Positions 1-4,919 of a DNA stretch of 5,202 nt are shown piece after piece. The stretch is from positions 838,384 to 843,585 of the forward strand of contig KE356563.1 of NCBI GenBank assembly GCA_000416005.1, in the 5' to 3' direction. Every line of letters starts with the position of its first letter. Position 1 is the stretch's first letter. The DNA is from Haloquadratum sp. J07HQX50. Its GTDB lineage: Archaea > Halobacteriota > Halobacteria > Halobacteriales > Haloferacaceae. The translations under genes and the position numbers were made by a program. The notes under the pieces were generated by a model. That model ran no database searches, was not told the origin of the DNA, and saw nothing but the letters and a program-made list of their open reading frames with translations.

Positions 1-1
1 C

Positions 2-115
2 GTGATGGGGGTTCAACACCCAAGATATCCACATTACGGTGTCCAGTTCCATCCGGAGAGTATCCTCACCACACAGGGAAAACAAATCATCCGTAATTTT
101 TCAGATATCACCTAA
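2..115 (+). CDS. Class I glutamine amidotransferase (TrpG/PabA type), C-terminal end, partial
   Basis: Only the last 37 codons are present; the gene enters from the left edge and stops at TAA 113-115. The peptide carries GVQFHPES near its middle. This is the signature holding the catalytic His and Glu of the Cys-His-Glu triad in class I amidotransferase domains. The following ILTTQG and NF motifs are typical of the ends of anthranilate synthase component II (TrpG) and aminodeoxychorismate synthase component II (PabA). Such subunits release ammonia from glutamine for the chorismate-using partner in the cytoplasm. The fragment cannot separate TrpG from PabA. It is a biosynthetic gene unrelated to gas vesicles and marks the left border of the gvp cluster. 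No clear terminator follows it, so read-through into the gvpA promoter region is possible. Confidence 0.88.
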   Translation: MMGVQHPRYPHYGVQFHPESILTTQGKQIIRNFSDIT

Positions 116-147
116 ACAGGTGTAAAAAGCAGATATCGTATGGAAAT

Positions 148-157
148 TGTCCCGATA
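148..157. repeat. Left arm of 10-bp inverted repeat bracketing the gvpA promoter
   Basis: TGTCCCGATA is the exact reverse complement of TATCGGGACA at 226-235. This arm lies about 45 bp upstream of the TATA-like box; its partner overlaps the predicted transcription start. The 68-bp spacing is too long for a simple hairpin terminator. It would suit a pair of regulator half-sites or full sites. Confidence 0.5.
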
Positions 158-185
158 AACGATATGAAAGATGTAATCAAAATCC

Positions 186-198
186 GTTGCATCGCAAC
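186..198. promoter_or_regulatory. Palindromic element next to the gvpA TATA box
   Basis: GTTGC-ATC-GCAAC is a perfect inverted repeat with 5-bp arms and a 3-bp centre. It ends one base before the TATA-like box, where the BRE or an activator/repressor site would lie. The position suggests a binding site for a dimeric regulator. Arms this short also occur by chance, so this is a candidate only. Confidence 0.35.
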
Positions 199-199
199 C

Positions 200-208
200 T
201 TTAATAAA
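200..208 (+). promoter_or_regulatory. Putative TATA box of the gvpA promoter
   Basis: TTTAATAAA is the best A/T-rich archaeal TATA-like element upstream of gvpA. With the usual spacing of about 25 nt, transcription would start near 228-232. That leaves a leader of about 20 nt before the ATG at 252, which agrees with the short gvpA leader known from Halobacterium. No convincing Shine-Dalgarno sequence lies before gvpA, consistent with short-leader haloarchaeal mRNAs. Confidence 0.55.
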
Positions 209-225
209 GTAGTTGATACAGATTG

Positions 226-235
226 TATCGGGACA
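226..235. repeat. Right arm of 10-bp inverted repeat bracketing the gvpA promoter
   Basis: TATCGGGACA is the exact reverse complement of the arm at 148-157. It sits at the predicted start point of gvpA transcription, where a bound protein could block initiation. It also overlaps the small repeat GATAC (215-219) / GTATC (225-229). Functional role is inferred from position only. Confidence 0.5.
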
Positions 236-251
236 CTAGTCCAATCTAACT

Positions 252-470
252 ATGGCACAGCCAGATTCTTCAAGCTTAGCAGAAGTGCTGGATCGAGTAT
301 TAGACAAAGGAATCGTCGTTGACACATTTGCCCGAATCTCGCTTGTCGGGATTGAGATTCTGACCGTTGAGGCGCGCGTTGTTGTCGCATCTGTTGACAC
401 ATTCCTCCACTACGCAGAGGAAATAGCCAAGATTGAGCAGGCGGAACTTACCGCAACAGCTGAAGCCTAA
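252..470 (+). CDS. gvpA: Gas vesicle major structural protein GvpA
   Basis: This 72-residue protein is the main building block of the gas vesicle wall, packing into ribs that form a gas-permeable, water-excluding shell. It is close to Halobacterium GvpA as I recall it. It begins MAQPDSS, has the first helix [12 protein letters not shown] (9-20), the beta-strand pair around 21-46 (including [14 protein letters not shown]), and the second helix with [16 protein letters not shown] (51-66). The N-terminus is identical in style to known GvpA, so ATG 252 is secure. Compared with my memory of Halobacterium GvpA, the segment after residue 24 reads TFARIS instead of VWARVS, and the C-terminal tail is about four residues shorter. 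It is the first gene of the gvpA-C-N-O set and is expected to be the most strongly transcribed, from the promoter at 200-208. Confidence 0.98.
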   Translation: MAQPDSSSLAEVLDRVLDKGIVVDTFARISLVGIEILTVEARVVVASVDTFLHYAEEIAKIEQAELTATAEA

Positions 471-544
471 CGAGTTCGCGTCTTATTTTGGCTTGAGATG
501 AACAGCGCGTCAGCGATCAAATTTTTTCACATTATCCACCAAGC
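471..544 (+). terminator. gvpA-gvpC spacer with possible partial terminator
   Basis: The 74-bp spacer contains two T-rich tracts: TCTTATTTTGG at 481-491 and a run of six T at 522-527. A weak CGC-GTCA-GCG stem lies at 506-515, just before the second tract. Archaeal termination depends mainly on U-runs. In Halobacterium most gvpA transcripts end after gvpA and only some read on into gvpCNO; this spacer could do the same job. Evidence here is base composition and position only. Confidence 0.4.
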
Positions 545-1708
545 ATGAGTGTACAAGACAAGCAGGATGCTATTGTAGAATATCAAAAAGAGGCTGCAGA
601 GAAAAAATCCGTATTTGATTCATACGTAGAGAATTTCCAAGAAAGTCTCTCAGAGAAGCAGGAGACAGAACATCTCGAAGCTGCCTTCGAAGAGTTCCGC
701 ACCGACATCATCACACAGGTTGGATCGTTTGAAGAATATGCTCACTCGTTCAATGCTGCGGTGGACGAGCAGCACCAAGCGATTGAAGCTCTTCAATCGG
801 CAATCGAAGATGTCGAGAGTACTATGAGGGAGTACAGCACACTGTTTGAAGCAGATGTCACCGAAAAACAGGACATCTCATCCTTCCTCGTCGCCGTTGA
901 GGAATTCAATGCTGAAATTGAAGCAGCGAGAGATACCTTCGATGCGTTTGGCTCCGAGTTCGATGCTGGCGTCGAACAGATCCAAGACATCAGCCAGCTT
1001 CAGACTGCCATTGAGGAGTTAGAAGAGGAATTCACCCGAGTGAGTGATGTATTTGGGCAGTACAGGATCGTCTTTGCCGAAGATGTAGAGTCGTTAAATT
1101 CGGAAATTATCGACAAACAGGATGAATTTAGTATCACGCGGGATACGTTCGTGGAGTATCGCCAGCGATTCGACGATGAGTTAGTCGCACCGATGCTTGC
1201 GAGTATTGATGATGTCGAATCCGCAATGCAGATTATGCAGGACGAATTTAGAGAGACAGAGCGCAATTTTGAGATTTATAAAACTGAATTCTACGGAAGA
1301 CAAGAAGCTTCGACTGAGAGCCAGGGTCAAGCGGAATCCGCAGAAGATGTAGAATCGTCAGAGGAGACCGAAGAGAAGTCGTCGCTCGAAACAGACTTTG
1401 CTGAAAACTCAGAGTCACAGGGAGAGATATCAACTGAGAGTGAGGAGACTGAAAAGACAGAGCCATCAACTGAAACTGAGGAGGGTGAGGAAGCAGAGCA
1501 ATCAGCAGAAATCGAGTCAGTTGAAGTCGGCGAAGTATCCACATTGATTGAGGAAGAGACCGATGAAAATGAAGCTGAGGACATGGTGCGGTGTCAAATC
1601 TGTGGCGAACAGTATCAGGCAATTACAGAACCACATCTACAGACACATGACATGTCAGTGCAAGAATATCGCGAAGAGTTCGGTGAGGATGTCCCTCTCC
1701 GTCCATAG
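545..1708 (+). CDS. gvpC: Gas vesicle outer-surface strengthening protein GvpC
   Basis: GvpC binds the outside of the GvpA shell, stiffens it and influences vesicle shape. The 387-residue protein starts MSVQDKQD, like Halobacterium GvpC. Residues 6-253 form seven imperfect helical repeats, each with an aromatic-rich core of the type F..Y...F. They are followed by a Glu/Ser/Thr-rich acidic linker (about 254-345). The C-terminal domain (346-387) carries C350, C353, H364 and H368 in C-X2-C-X10-H-X3-H spacing, followed by SVQEYREEFGEDVPLRP. I recall the same tail in Halobacterium GvpC, with a few extra residues at its end. The length is near that of the Halobacterium protein (about 380). The start is supported by this N-terminal match; no Shine-Dalgarno sequence is evident. 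The stop lies 8 nt before gvpN, implying cotranscription. Confidence 0.96.
   Translation: MSVQDKQDAIVEYQKEAAEKKSVFDSYVENFQESLSEKQETEHLEAAFEEFRTDIITQVGSFEEYAHSFNAAVDEQHQAIEALQSAIEDVESTMREYSTLFEADVTEKQDISSFLVAVEEFNAEIEAARDTFDAFGSEFDAGVEQIQDISQLQTAIEELEEEFTRVSDVFGQYRIVFAEDVESLNSEIIDKQDEFSITRDTFVEYRQRFDDELVAPMLASIDDVESAMQIMQDEFRETERNFEIYKTEFYGRQEASTESQGQAESAEDVESSEETEEKSSLETDFAENSESQGEISTESEETEKTEPSTETEEGEEAEQSAEIESVEVGEVSTLIEEETDENEAEDMVRCQICGEQYQAITEPHLQTHDMSVQEYREEFGEDVPLRP
560..1303 (+). repeat. Seven tandem GvpC repeats (32 or 38 residues each)
   Basis: Within gvpC I divide residues 6-253 into seven units: 6-37, 38-75, 76-107, 108-145, 146-183, 184-215 and 216-253. Their lengths are 32, 38, 32, 38, 38, 32 and 38. 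Each ends in a segment such as FDSYVENFQESL, FEEYAHSFNAAV, MREYSTLFEADV or FDAFGSEFDAGV. Many of the following units open with KQD, KQE, IQD or a similar motif. The units diverge strongly at DNA level, so they are old repeats kept by selection on the protein. They are thought to lie along the GvpA ribs. Confidence 0.85.
1304..1579 (+). repeat. Low-complexity acidic linker region of gvpC
   Basis: Residues about 254-345 of GvpC consist mostly of Glu, Ser, Thr and Ala with almost no aromatic residues, so the segment is probably disordered. The DNA is rich in gag/gaa and tca/act codons and contains near-duplicates, such as the stretch after TCAACTGAGAG near 1429 and TCAACTGAAACTGAGGAG near 1466. 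Such tracts can change length by slippage. Long serine-rich open frames on the opposite strand here are by-products of this composition. Confidence 0.75.
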
Positions 1709-1716
1709 TGTAATAT

Positions 1717-2742
1717 ATGAGCAATAATTCCCGTGAGCGAAAAGTCCGTGGAAGTCAGATTCGTTCGTCTCGAGAGAACAAGCGGTCGAACAGTCGAGAT
1801 AAGAAAGAGATTCGACGCTTAGAACGACAGCAACAGGGAGATGATGATTCCCAGTATCAATCAAGAGTGCTCCCAGAGTCTGACTCATTTGTTGAGACAC
1901 CCGCAGTCAGGCAAATAAAGCGTCGAGCCAGTCGCTGGATAGATGTGAATAGGCCTGTCCATCTTATCGGTCCTACTGGCTGTGGTAAAACAGCACTAGC
2001 AATGAATATCGCTGGAATGCGTGACCGACCAACTGTGTGGATCAATGGTGATGCAGATTTATCAACCAGCGACCTCATTGGTGAATTCGGGGAAAAAGAA
2101 CGAATCAGTGAGAGAGATAAATACGTTCACAACGTTCAGAAAAGTAAGGAAATAATTCGTGATAGATGGGTCGATAACCCACTTAGCATCGCTGTCAGAG
2201 AGGGTGCAACGCTGGTGTATAATGAATTTTCGCGAACGAAGCCGGTCGCGAATAACGTCTTACTCTCTGTCTTTGAGGAGGGCATTCTTGAACTGCCAGG
2301 TCAACGTGGTGAATCACGATATATCGAGGTTCACCCGGAATTCCGTGCGATTTTGACTTCGAATTCAACTGAATATGCAGGAGTCCACAAGCCACAAGAT
2401 GCCCTTCTTGACCGACTTATCGGAATTCACATGAATTTTTATGACGAGGAAACAGAGCAAAAGATCGTTTCCCAACATGTTAGCTCATTGGACGCCGATA
2501 CAGTCACGGAGATAGTTCGATTCTTTAGACAGCTTCGAGGAACAGTTGAACACAGTATCGGGACGCGGGCAATGCTCATGACTGCCGAGGCGCTGAGCAC
2601 GATGGAATCATATGACGAGACAGATGTCATTGAGTTATCTACAGACGTTCTCGCCTCAAAGATAGCTCACCAAGACGAGTTAGACCACCTTCGTGAGCAA
2701 ATTGCTGAAGCGATTCATAAATCCGATACCGAGTGGAGATAG
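1717..2742 (+). CDS. gvpN: Gas vesicle AAA+ ATPase GvpN
   Basis: GvpN is a MoxR-like AAA+ ATPase needed for full-size gas vesicles. The 341-residue protein has the P-loop GPTGCGKT at 85-92, and a Walker B region [11 protein letters not shown] at 166-176 with Asn169 where many AAA+ proteins have Asp. It also has the family block [18 protein letters not shown] just after, a sensor-1-like [11 protein letters not shown] at 212-222, LLDR at 230-233 as a candidate arginine-finger region, and GTRAM at 282-286 as sensor 2. The first 40 residues are unusually basic for a haloarchaeal protein ([19 protein letters not shown] and onward) and probably flexible. ATG 1717 lies 8 nt after gvpC. The stop lies 8 nt before the preferred gvpO start, so the genes are probably cotranscribed. 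Confidence 0.97.
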   Translation: MSNNSRERKVRGSQIRSSRENKRSNSRDKKEIRRLERQQQGDDDSQYQSRVLPESDSFVETPAVRQIKRRASRWIDVNRPVHLIGPTGCGKTALAMNIAGMRDRPTVWINGDADLSTSDLIGEFGEKERISERDKYVHNVQKSKEIIRDRWVDNPLSIAVREGATLVYNEFSRTKPVANNVLLSVFEEGILELPGQRGESRYIEVHPEFRAILTSNSTEYAGVHKPQDALLDRLIGIHMNFYDEETEQKIVSQHVSSLDADTVTEIVRFFRQLRGTVEHSIGTRAMLMTAEALSTMESYDETDVIELSTDVLASKIAHQDELDHLREQIAEAIHKSDTEWR

Positions 2743-2750
2743 CGCCCAGT

Positions 2751-3101
2751 ATGAGCGACGATTCACAGACAAAGCCACCGGAGAACTCAACTGAACCCGA
2801 GAGCCAGCAAGAAAATAACGAATCGAGCCAAAATAAGGCACTCTCGCTGGCTGAAGCACAGGATATCGTTGAGGAGGTCACTGAAGATTTGTTTGATCAC
2901 AGCTTCGATGGGATAATCAAGGCGGAGACAACAGAAGAGGGTGGATGGCGAACCCTTGTGGAGTTAGTGGAGCGAAGCGCGATCCCAGACACACAAGACA
3001 TCATCGGTCGGTATGAGATCACATTGGACCACTCTGGTAGTGTCGAAGGGTACGAGCTACGAGAGCGATATCAGCGTGGCGATATGAAAGAGGAAATCTA
3101 G
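2751..3101 (+). CDS. gvpO: Gas vesicle protein GvpO
   Basis: GvpO is a small cytoplasmic accessory protein of haloarchaeal gas vesicle clusters, required for normal vesicle formation; its biochemical role is not settled. From ATG 2751 the protein has 116 residues. The first 29 are polar and probably disordered. A conserved domain follows, starting near [12 protein letters not shown] and ending with [20 protein letters not shown] and [16 protein letters not shown]. This second half agrees with Halobacterium GvpO as I recall it. A longer version from GTG 2733 would overlap gvpN by 10 nt. I prefer ATG 2751 because MSDDSQ looks like a normal start and the 8-nt spacing equals that between gvpC and gvpN. 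Confidence 0.94.
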   Translation: MSDDSQTKPPENSTEPESQQENNESSQNKALSLAEAQDIVEEVTEDLFDHSFDGIIKAETTEEGGWRTLVELVERSAIPDTQDIIGRYEITLDHSGSVEGYELRERYQRGDMKEEI

Positions 3102-3108
3102 CCCACGA

Positions 3109-3127
3109 TAGTGCAAGAAATGCACTA
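3109..3127. promoter_or_regulatory. Inverted repeat over the parA start codons
   Basis: TAGTGCA-AGAAA-TGCACTA has perfect 7-bp arms (3109-3115 and 3121-3127) and a 5-nt loop. The GTG at 3111 lies in the left arm and the ATG at 3120 spans loop and right arm. In mRNA this could fold as a hairpin hiding the start; in DNA it could be an operator. A 7-bp hairpin somewhere in 5 kb is expected by chance, so its position is the only argument. Confidence 0.4.
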
Positions 3128-3911
3128 CTCTGTCGCAGTGGTCAATGAAAAGGGCGGTGTGGGCAAAACCACGACAGCGATTAACGTTGCTGGAGCCCTG
3201 AGTGCGGAGGGAGTTGAGGTATTATTTATTGACCTTGACGCGCAAGGCAATGCGACAACGGCACTTGGATCCGATTCAGCATATACCGATGACAGCCTCA
3301 GTATGTACGACCTGCTTACAGATGTAGGGAAGCAGTCCGCGGTCTCTCGTGTTATTCGCTCACATGAGGAATTCGATGTCCTGCCATCACATGTCCAGAT
3401 GTTCGATGCACAGTCAGAGTTACAGACTGCGATGCGAGGACGCGAGCGAATGTGGATGTTGTTCGAGGAGATCGATGCAAAATATGAGTTCGTCATAGTC
3501 GACACGCCACCTTCGCTCAGTTTGCTGACAGATAACGCATTACTTGCCTGTCGTCGTGTGTTAATCCCCGCACTTGCGGAGGCGAGTTCCAAACACGCAA
3601 TAGATATTTTACTCGATCACTTCGCCGCAATCGAACAGGGATACGGTGTTTCGATAGACAATCTTGGATTCATCGTGAATAAAATTGAGGTGGATGGTGA
3701 GGCGAACCGCTTAGTCAAGTGGTTTCAATCGGAGTTTGATACCGACTCAAATGTGTGGAATATCCGAAATCGAGTCACACTGAAGCGGGCATGGGCAGAG
3801 GGCAACTCAATTTTCGATTATAAAGAGGATTCAGACATGAGTGAGCAGTACACCGAGATTGCTACCCACCTGCGACAATATAAAGCCAGTTTCTCCCAGA
3901 ACAGTTTATGA
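3111..3911 (+). CDS. ParA/MinD-family (Soj-like) ATPase inside the gvp cluster
   Basis: This 266-residue protein is a complete ParA-type ATPase. It has the deviant Walker A motif KGGVGKTTT at 14-22 (signature Lys14, catalytic Lys19), DLDAQGNAT at 41-49 (Walker A'), and FVIVDTPPSL at 127-136 (Walker B). It ends with a Soj-like region including RNRVTLKRAWAEG. There is no N-terminal helix-turn-helix, so it resembles short chromosomal or orphan ParAs. Such ATPases dimerise with ATP, bind DNA non-specifically and move cargo over the nucleoid with a partner protein. GTG 3111 gives a 9-nt gap from gvpO, matching the other spacings; ATG 3120 would give 263 residues with all motifs kept. No ParB-like gene follows in the window. 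The spacing ties it to the gvpA-C-N-O unit, suggesting a role in gas vesicle placement or inheritance. This is inference; no sequence motif links it directly to gas vesicles. Confidence 0.93.
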   Translation: MQEMHYSVAVVNEKGGVGKTTTAINVAGALSAEGVEVLFIDLDAQGNATTALGSDSAYTDDSLSMYDLLTDVGKQSAVSRVIRSHEEFDVLPSHVQMFDAQSELQTAMRGRERMWMLFEEIDAKYEFVIVDTPPSLSLLTDNALLACRRVLIPALAEASSKHAIDILLDHFAAIEQGYGVSIDNLGFIVNKIEVDGEANRLVKWFQSEFDTDSNVWNIRNRVTLKRAWAEGNSIFDYKEDSDMSEQYTEIATHLRQYKASFSQNSL

Positions 3912-3918
3912 GGCACAT

Positions 3919-3930
3919 ATATGAGCATAT
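3919..3930. repeat. Small inverted repeat ATATG-AG-CATAT
   Basis: The arms are perfect 5-bp sequences separated by 2 bp, just after the parA stop and within the TATA-like stretch. A regulator site overlapping a promoter would look like this, but A/T-rich arms of this size are common by chance. Confidence 0.3.
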
Positions 3931-3945
3931 GTGGTCATACCACAT
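3929..3945. repeat. Inverted repeat ATGTGG-TCATA-CCACAT
   Basis: Perfect 6-bp arms surround a 5-nt loop, starting 18 nt after the parA stop. It could be an RNA hairpin ending or protecting the upstream transcript, or an operator for gvpF. No T-run follows, so a classical terminator is unlikely. Confidence 0.4.
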
Positions 3946-3981
3946 CGCAGGCAGTAAATCACAGAGACTAATGATGACATT

Positions 3982-4620
3982 ATGAGTGAGAATTTGTACA
4001 CCTATGGTATAATCGAACAGGAAGACATTGAAATGGATATTGAGGGTGTTCAAGATGCAGAGACACTCTATACCGTCGATTATCGAACTCTCTCCGCACT
4101 CGTATCAGAGATTGATACAACAGAGCCAGAACGCACCGATGAGGATGTACAGAGGCATAATCGAGTCCTCCAACAGGTACTAGAGTTTGAGGATGGCCGG
4201 ACTGTCGTTCCGATGAGTTTTGGGATGGCGTTCAAAAACAGTCGAACCATTAAGGGAGTAATACGCGGCGCTCGACGGGCACTCAGGAGTGCATTGAACG
4301 ATATCGATGGGATGATCGAGTTAGGTGTGAAAGTGATTACAGTTCAAGAAGACATGATCAATGAAGCTGAGCTGCGTAGTGATATCGTTGAACAACTCTC
4401 TGCAGTCAGCGTGAATGAGACTGAAAATGATCTCTTCAGCGACCGGCTTATCCTGAATAAATCATATCTGGTGGATCGGTCCAATCGGAGTGAATTTGAT
4501 GAGGCAATCGAGGCGATTGAATCGACACATACTGACAGCGTAAAAATACAATATACTGGTCCTTGGGCACCATATAATTTCGTGGATATACATATCGGTG
4601 CTGAACAGTCTGGTCGATAA
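3982..4620 (+). CDS. gvpF: Gas vesicle accessory protein GvpF
   Basis: GvpF is a member of the GvpF/GvpL family. It is a minor, essential cytoplasmic protein that contacts GvpA and takes part in the early nucleating assembly complex. The 212-residue product matches haloarchaeal GvpF in its opening (ENLYTYGIIEQED), a central block RTVVPMSFGMAFK followed by ALRSALNDI, and LFSDRLILNKSYLVDR. It ends with IQYTGPWAPYNFVDIHIGAEQ, the conserved family C-terminus. Length agrees with the Halobacterium protein (about 213). ATG 3982 is chosen because the family start aligns there; there is no strong Shine-Dalgarno sequence. Its stop is only 3 nt from gvpG, so the two are probably translated from one mRNA. 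Confidence 0.97.
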   Translation: MSENLYTYGIIEQEDIEMDIEGVQDAETLYTVDYRTLSALVSEIDTTEPERTDEDVQRHNRVLQQVLEFEDGRTVVPMSFGMAFKNSRTIKGVIRGARRALRSALNDIDGMIELGVKVITVQEDMINEAELRSDIVEQLSAVSVNETENDLFSDRLILNKSYLVDRSNRSEFDEAIEAIESTHTDSVKIQYTGPWAPYNFVDIHIGAEQSGR

Positions 4621-4623
4621 CTC

Positions 4624-4875
4624 ATGTTATTAATCGATGATTTACTCATACGACCGTTTATTTCACTCGTAGAGATCATCCAAAATATGGCCTTAGATGA
4701 GATGTATGATACCGAGAAAATACGTGATGAGCTGAAAGAAAATCAACTCCTATTTGAGTTAGGGGAGCGCTCAGAGTCTGAGTATCGGCAGACAAAAGAA
4801 AAATTAGAAACACAGCTCAAACTTGCAGATGAAGTACGGTCGCAGATGAGTAGTAAAGTCGAGATTAAACAGTGA
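4624..4875 (+). CDS. gvpG: Gas vesicle accessory protein GvpG
   Basis: GvpG is a small helical protein of the essential F-M accessory set, thought to join the GvpF-containing nucleation complex. The 83-residue product starts with a hydrophobic, amphipathic stretch (LLIDDLLIRPFISLVEIIQ). It continues with the family core YDTEKIRDELKENQLLFELG and ends in a charged coiled-coil-like helix rich in Glu, Lys and Gln. Length and order match Halobacterium GvpG. ATG 4624 follows gvpF by 3 nt. A short inverted repeat begins immediately after its stop. Confidence 0.95.
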   Translation: MLLIDDLLIRPFISLVEIIQNMALDEMYDTEKIRDELKENQLLFELGERSESEYRQTKEKLETQLKLADEVRSQMSSKVEIKQ

Positions 4876-4894
4876 TGTCAGACACACACTGACA
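4876..4894. repeat. Inverted repeat directly after the gvpG stop
   Basis: TGTCAG-ACACACA-CTGACA has perfect 6-bp arms and a 7-nt loop, beginning at the base after the gvpG TGA. It may form an mRNA hairpin that separates gvpG from gvpH or stabilises a processed end. No T-run follows, so strong termination is unlikely. Confidence 0.4.
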
Positions 4895-4919
4895 CTTGAG
4901 GAAACAACATACAATTAAG

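Larger units (their letters stand above)
116..251 (+). promoter_or_regulatory. gvpA upstream regulatory region
   Basis: This 136-bp gap lies between the amidotransferase stop and gvpA. It contains a TATA-like box (200-208) and a perfect 13-bp palindromic element directly upstream of it (186-198). A perfect 10-bp inverted repeat has arms at 148-157 and 226-235. Two smaller inverted repeats are ATATCGT 133-139 with ACGATAT 159-165, and GATAC 215-219 with GTATC 225-229. A short open frame from 140 reads through the region and into gvpA in another frame; I do not regard it as a gene. Promoter strength and regulator identity are not shown by sequence. Confidence 0.6.
3912..3981 (+). promoter_or_regulatory. 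parA-gvpF spacer with possible gvpF promoter
   Basis: This 70-bp gap is the largest between gvpC and gvpG. ACATATATGA at 3915-3924 is a TATA-like stretch that could start transcription near 3942, about 40 nt before gvpF. It overlaps one inverted repeat (3919-3930) and precedes another (3929-3945). In Halobacterium the gvpF-M block has a promoter separate from gvpACNO, so a second promoter here is plausible. The sequence alone does not prove it. Confidence 0.4.

Noticed and set aside
91..105. T-run near the end of the amidotransferase gene as a terminator
   Set aside because: The five-T run lies inside the coding sequence before the stop codon, with no stem, so it is unlikely to end the transcript there.
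140..322. 60-codon open frame upstream of and overlapping gvpA
   Set aside because: It reads through the promoter region, overlaps gvpA in another frame and resembles no family I know.
1248..1622. Long open frames on the minus strand opposite the gvpC linker (also 1327-1584)
   Set aside because: Glu-rich coding DNA gives Ser/Leu-rich reading on the other strand; the products are low-complexity and lie wholly inside gvpC.
2733..2750. GTG start for a longer GvpO
   Set aside because: It would overlap gvpN and add MEIAPS. ATG 2751 restores the 8-nt spacing seen between gvpC and gvpN and gives a normal GvpO start.
3125..3592. 155-codon minus-strand open frame opposite parA
   Set aside because: It lies entirely within the well-supported ParA gene and its product shows no recognisable motif.
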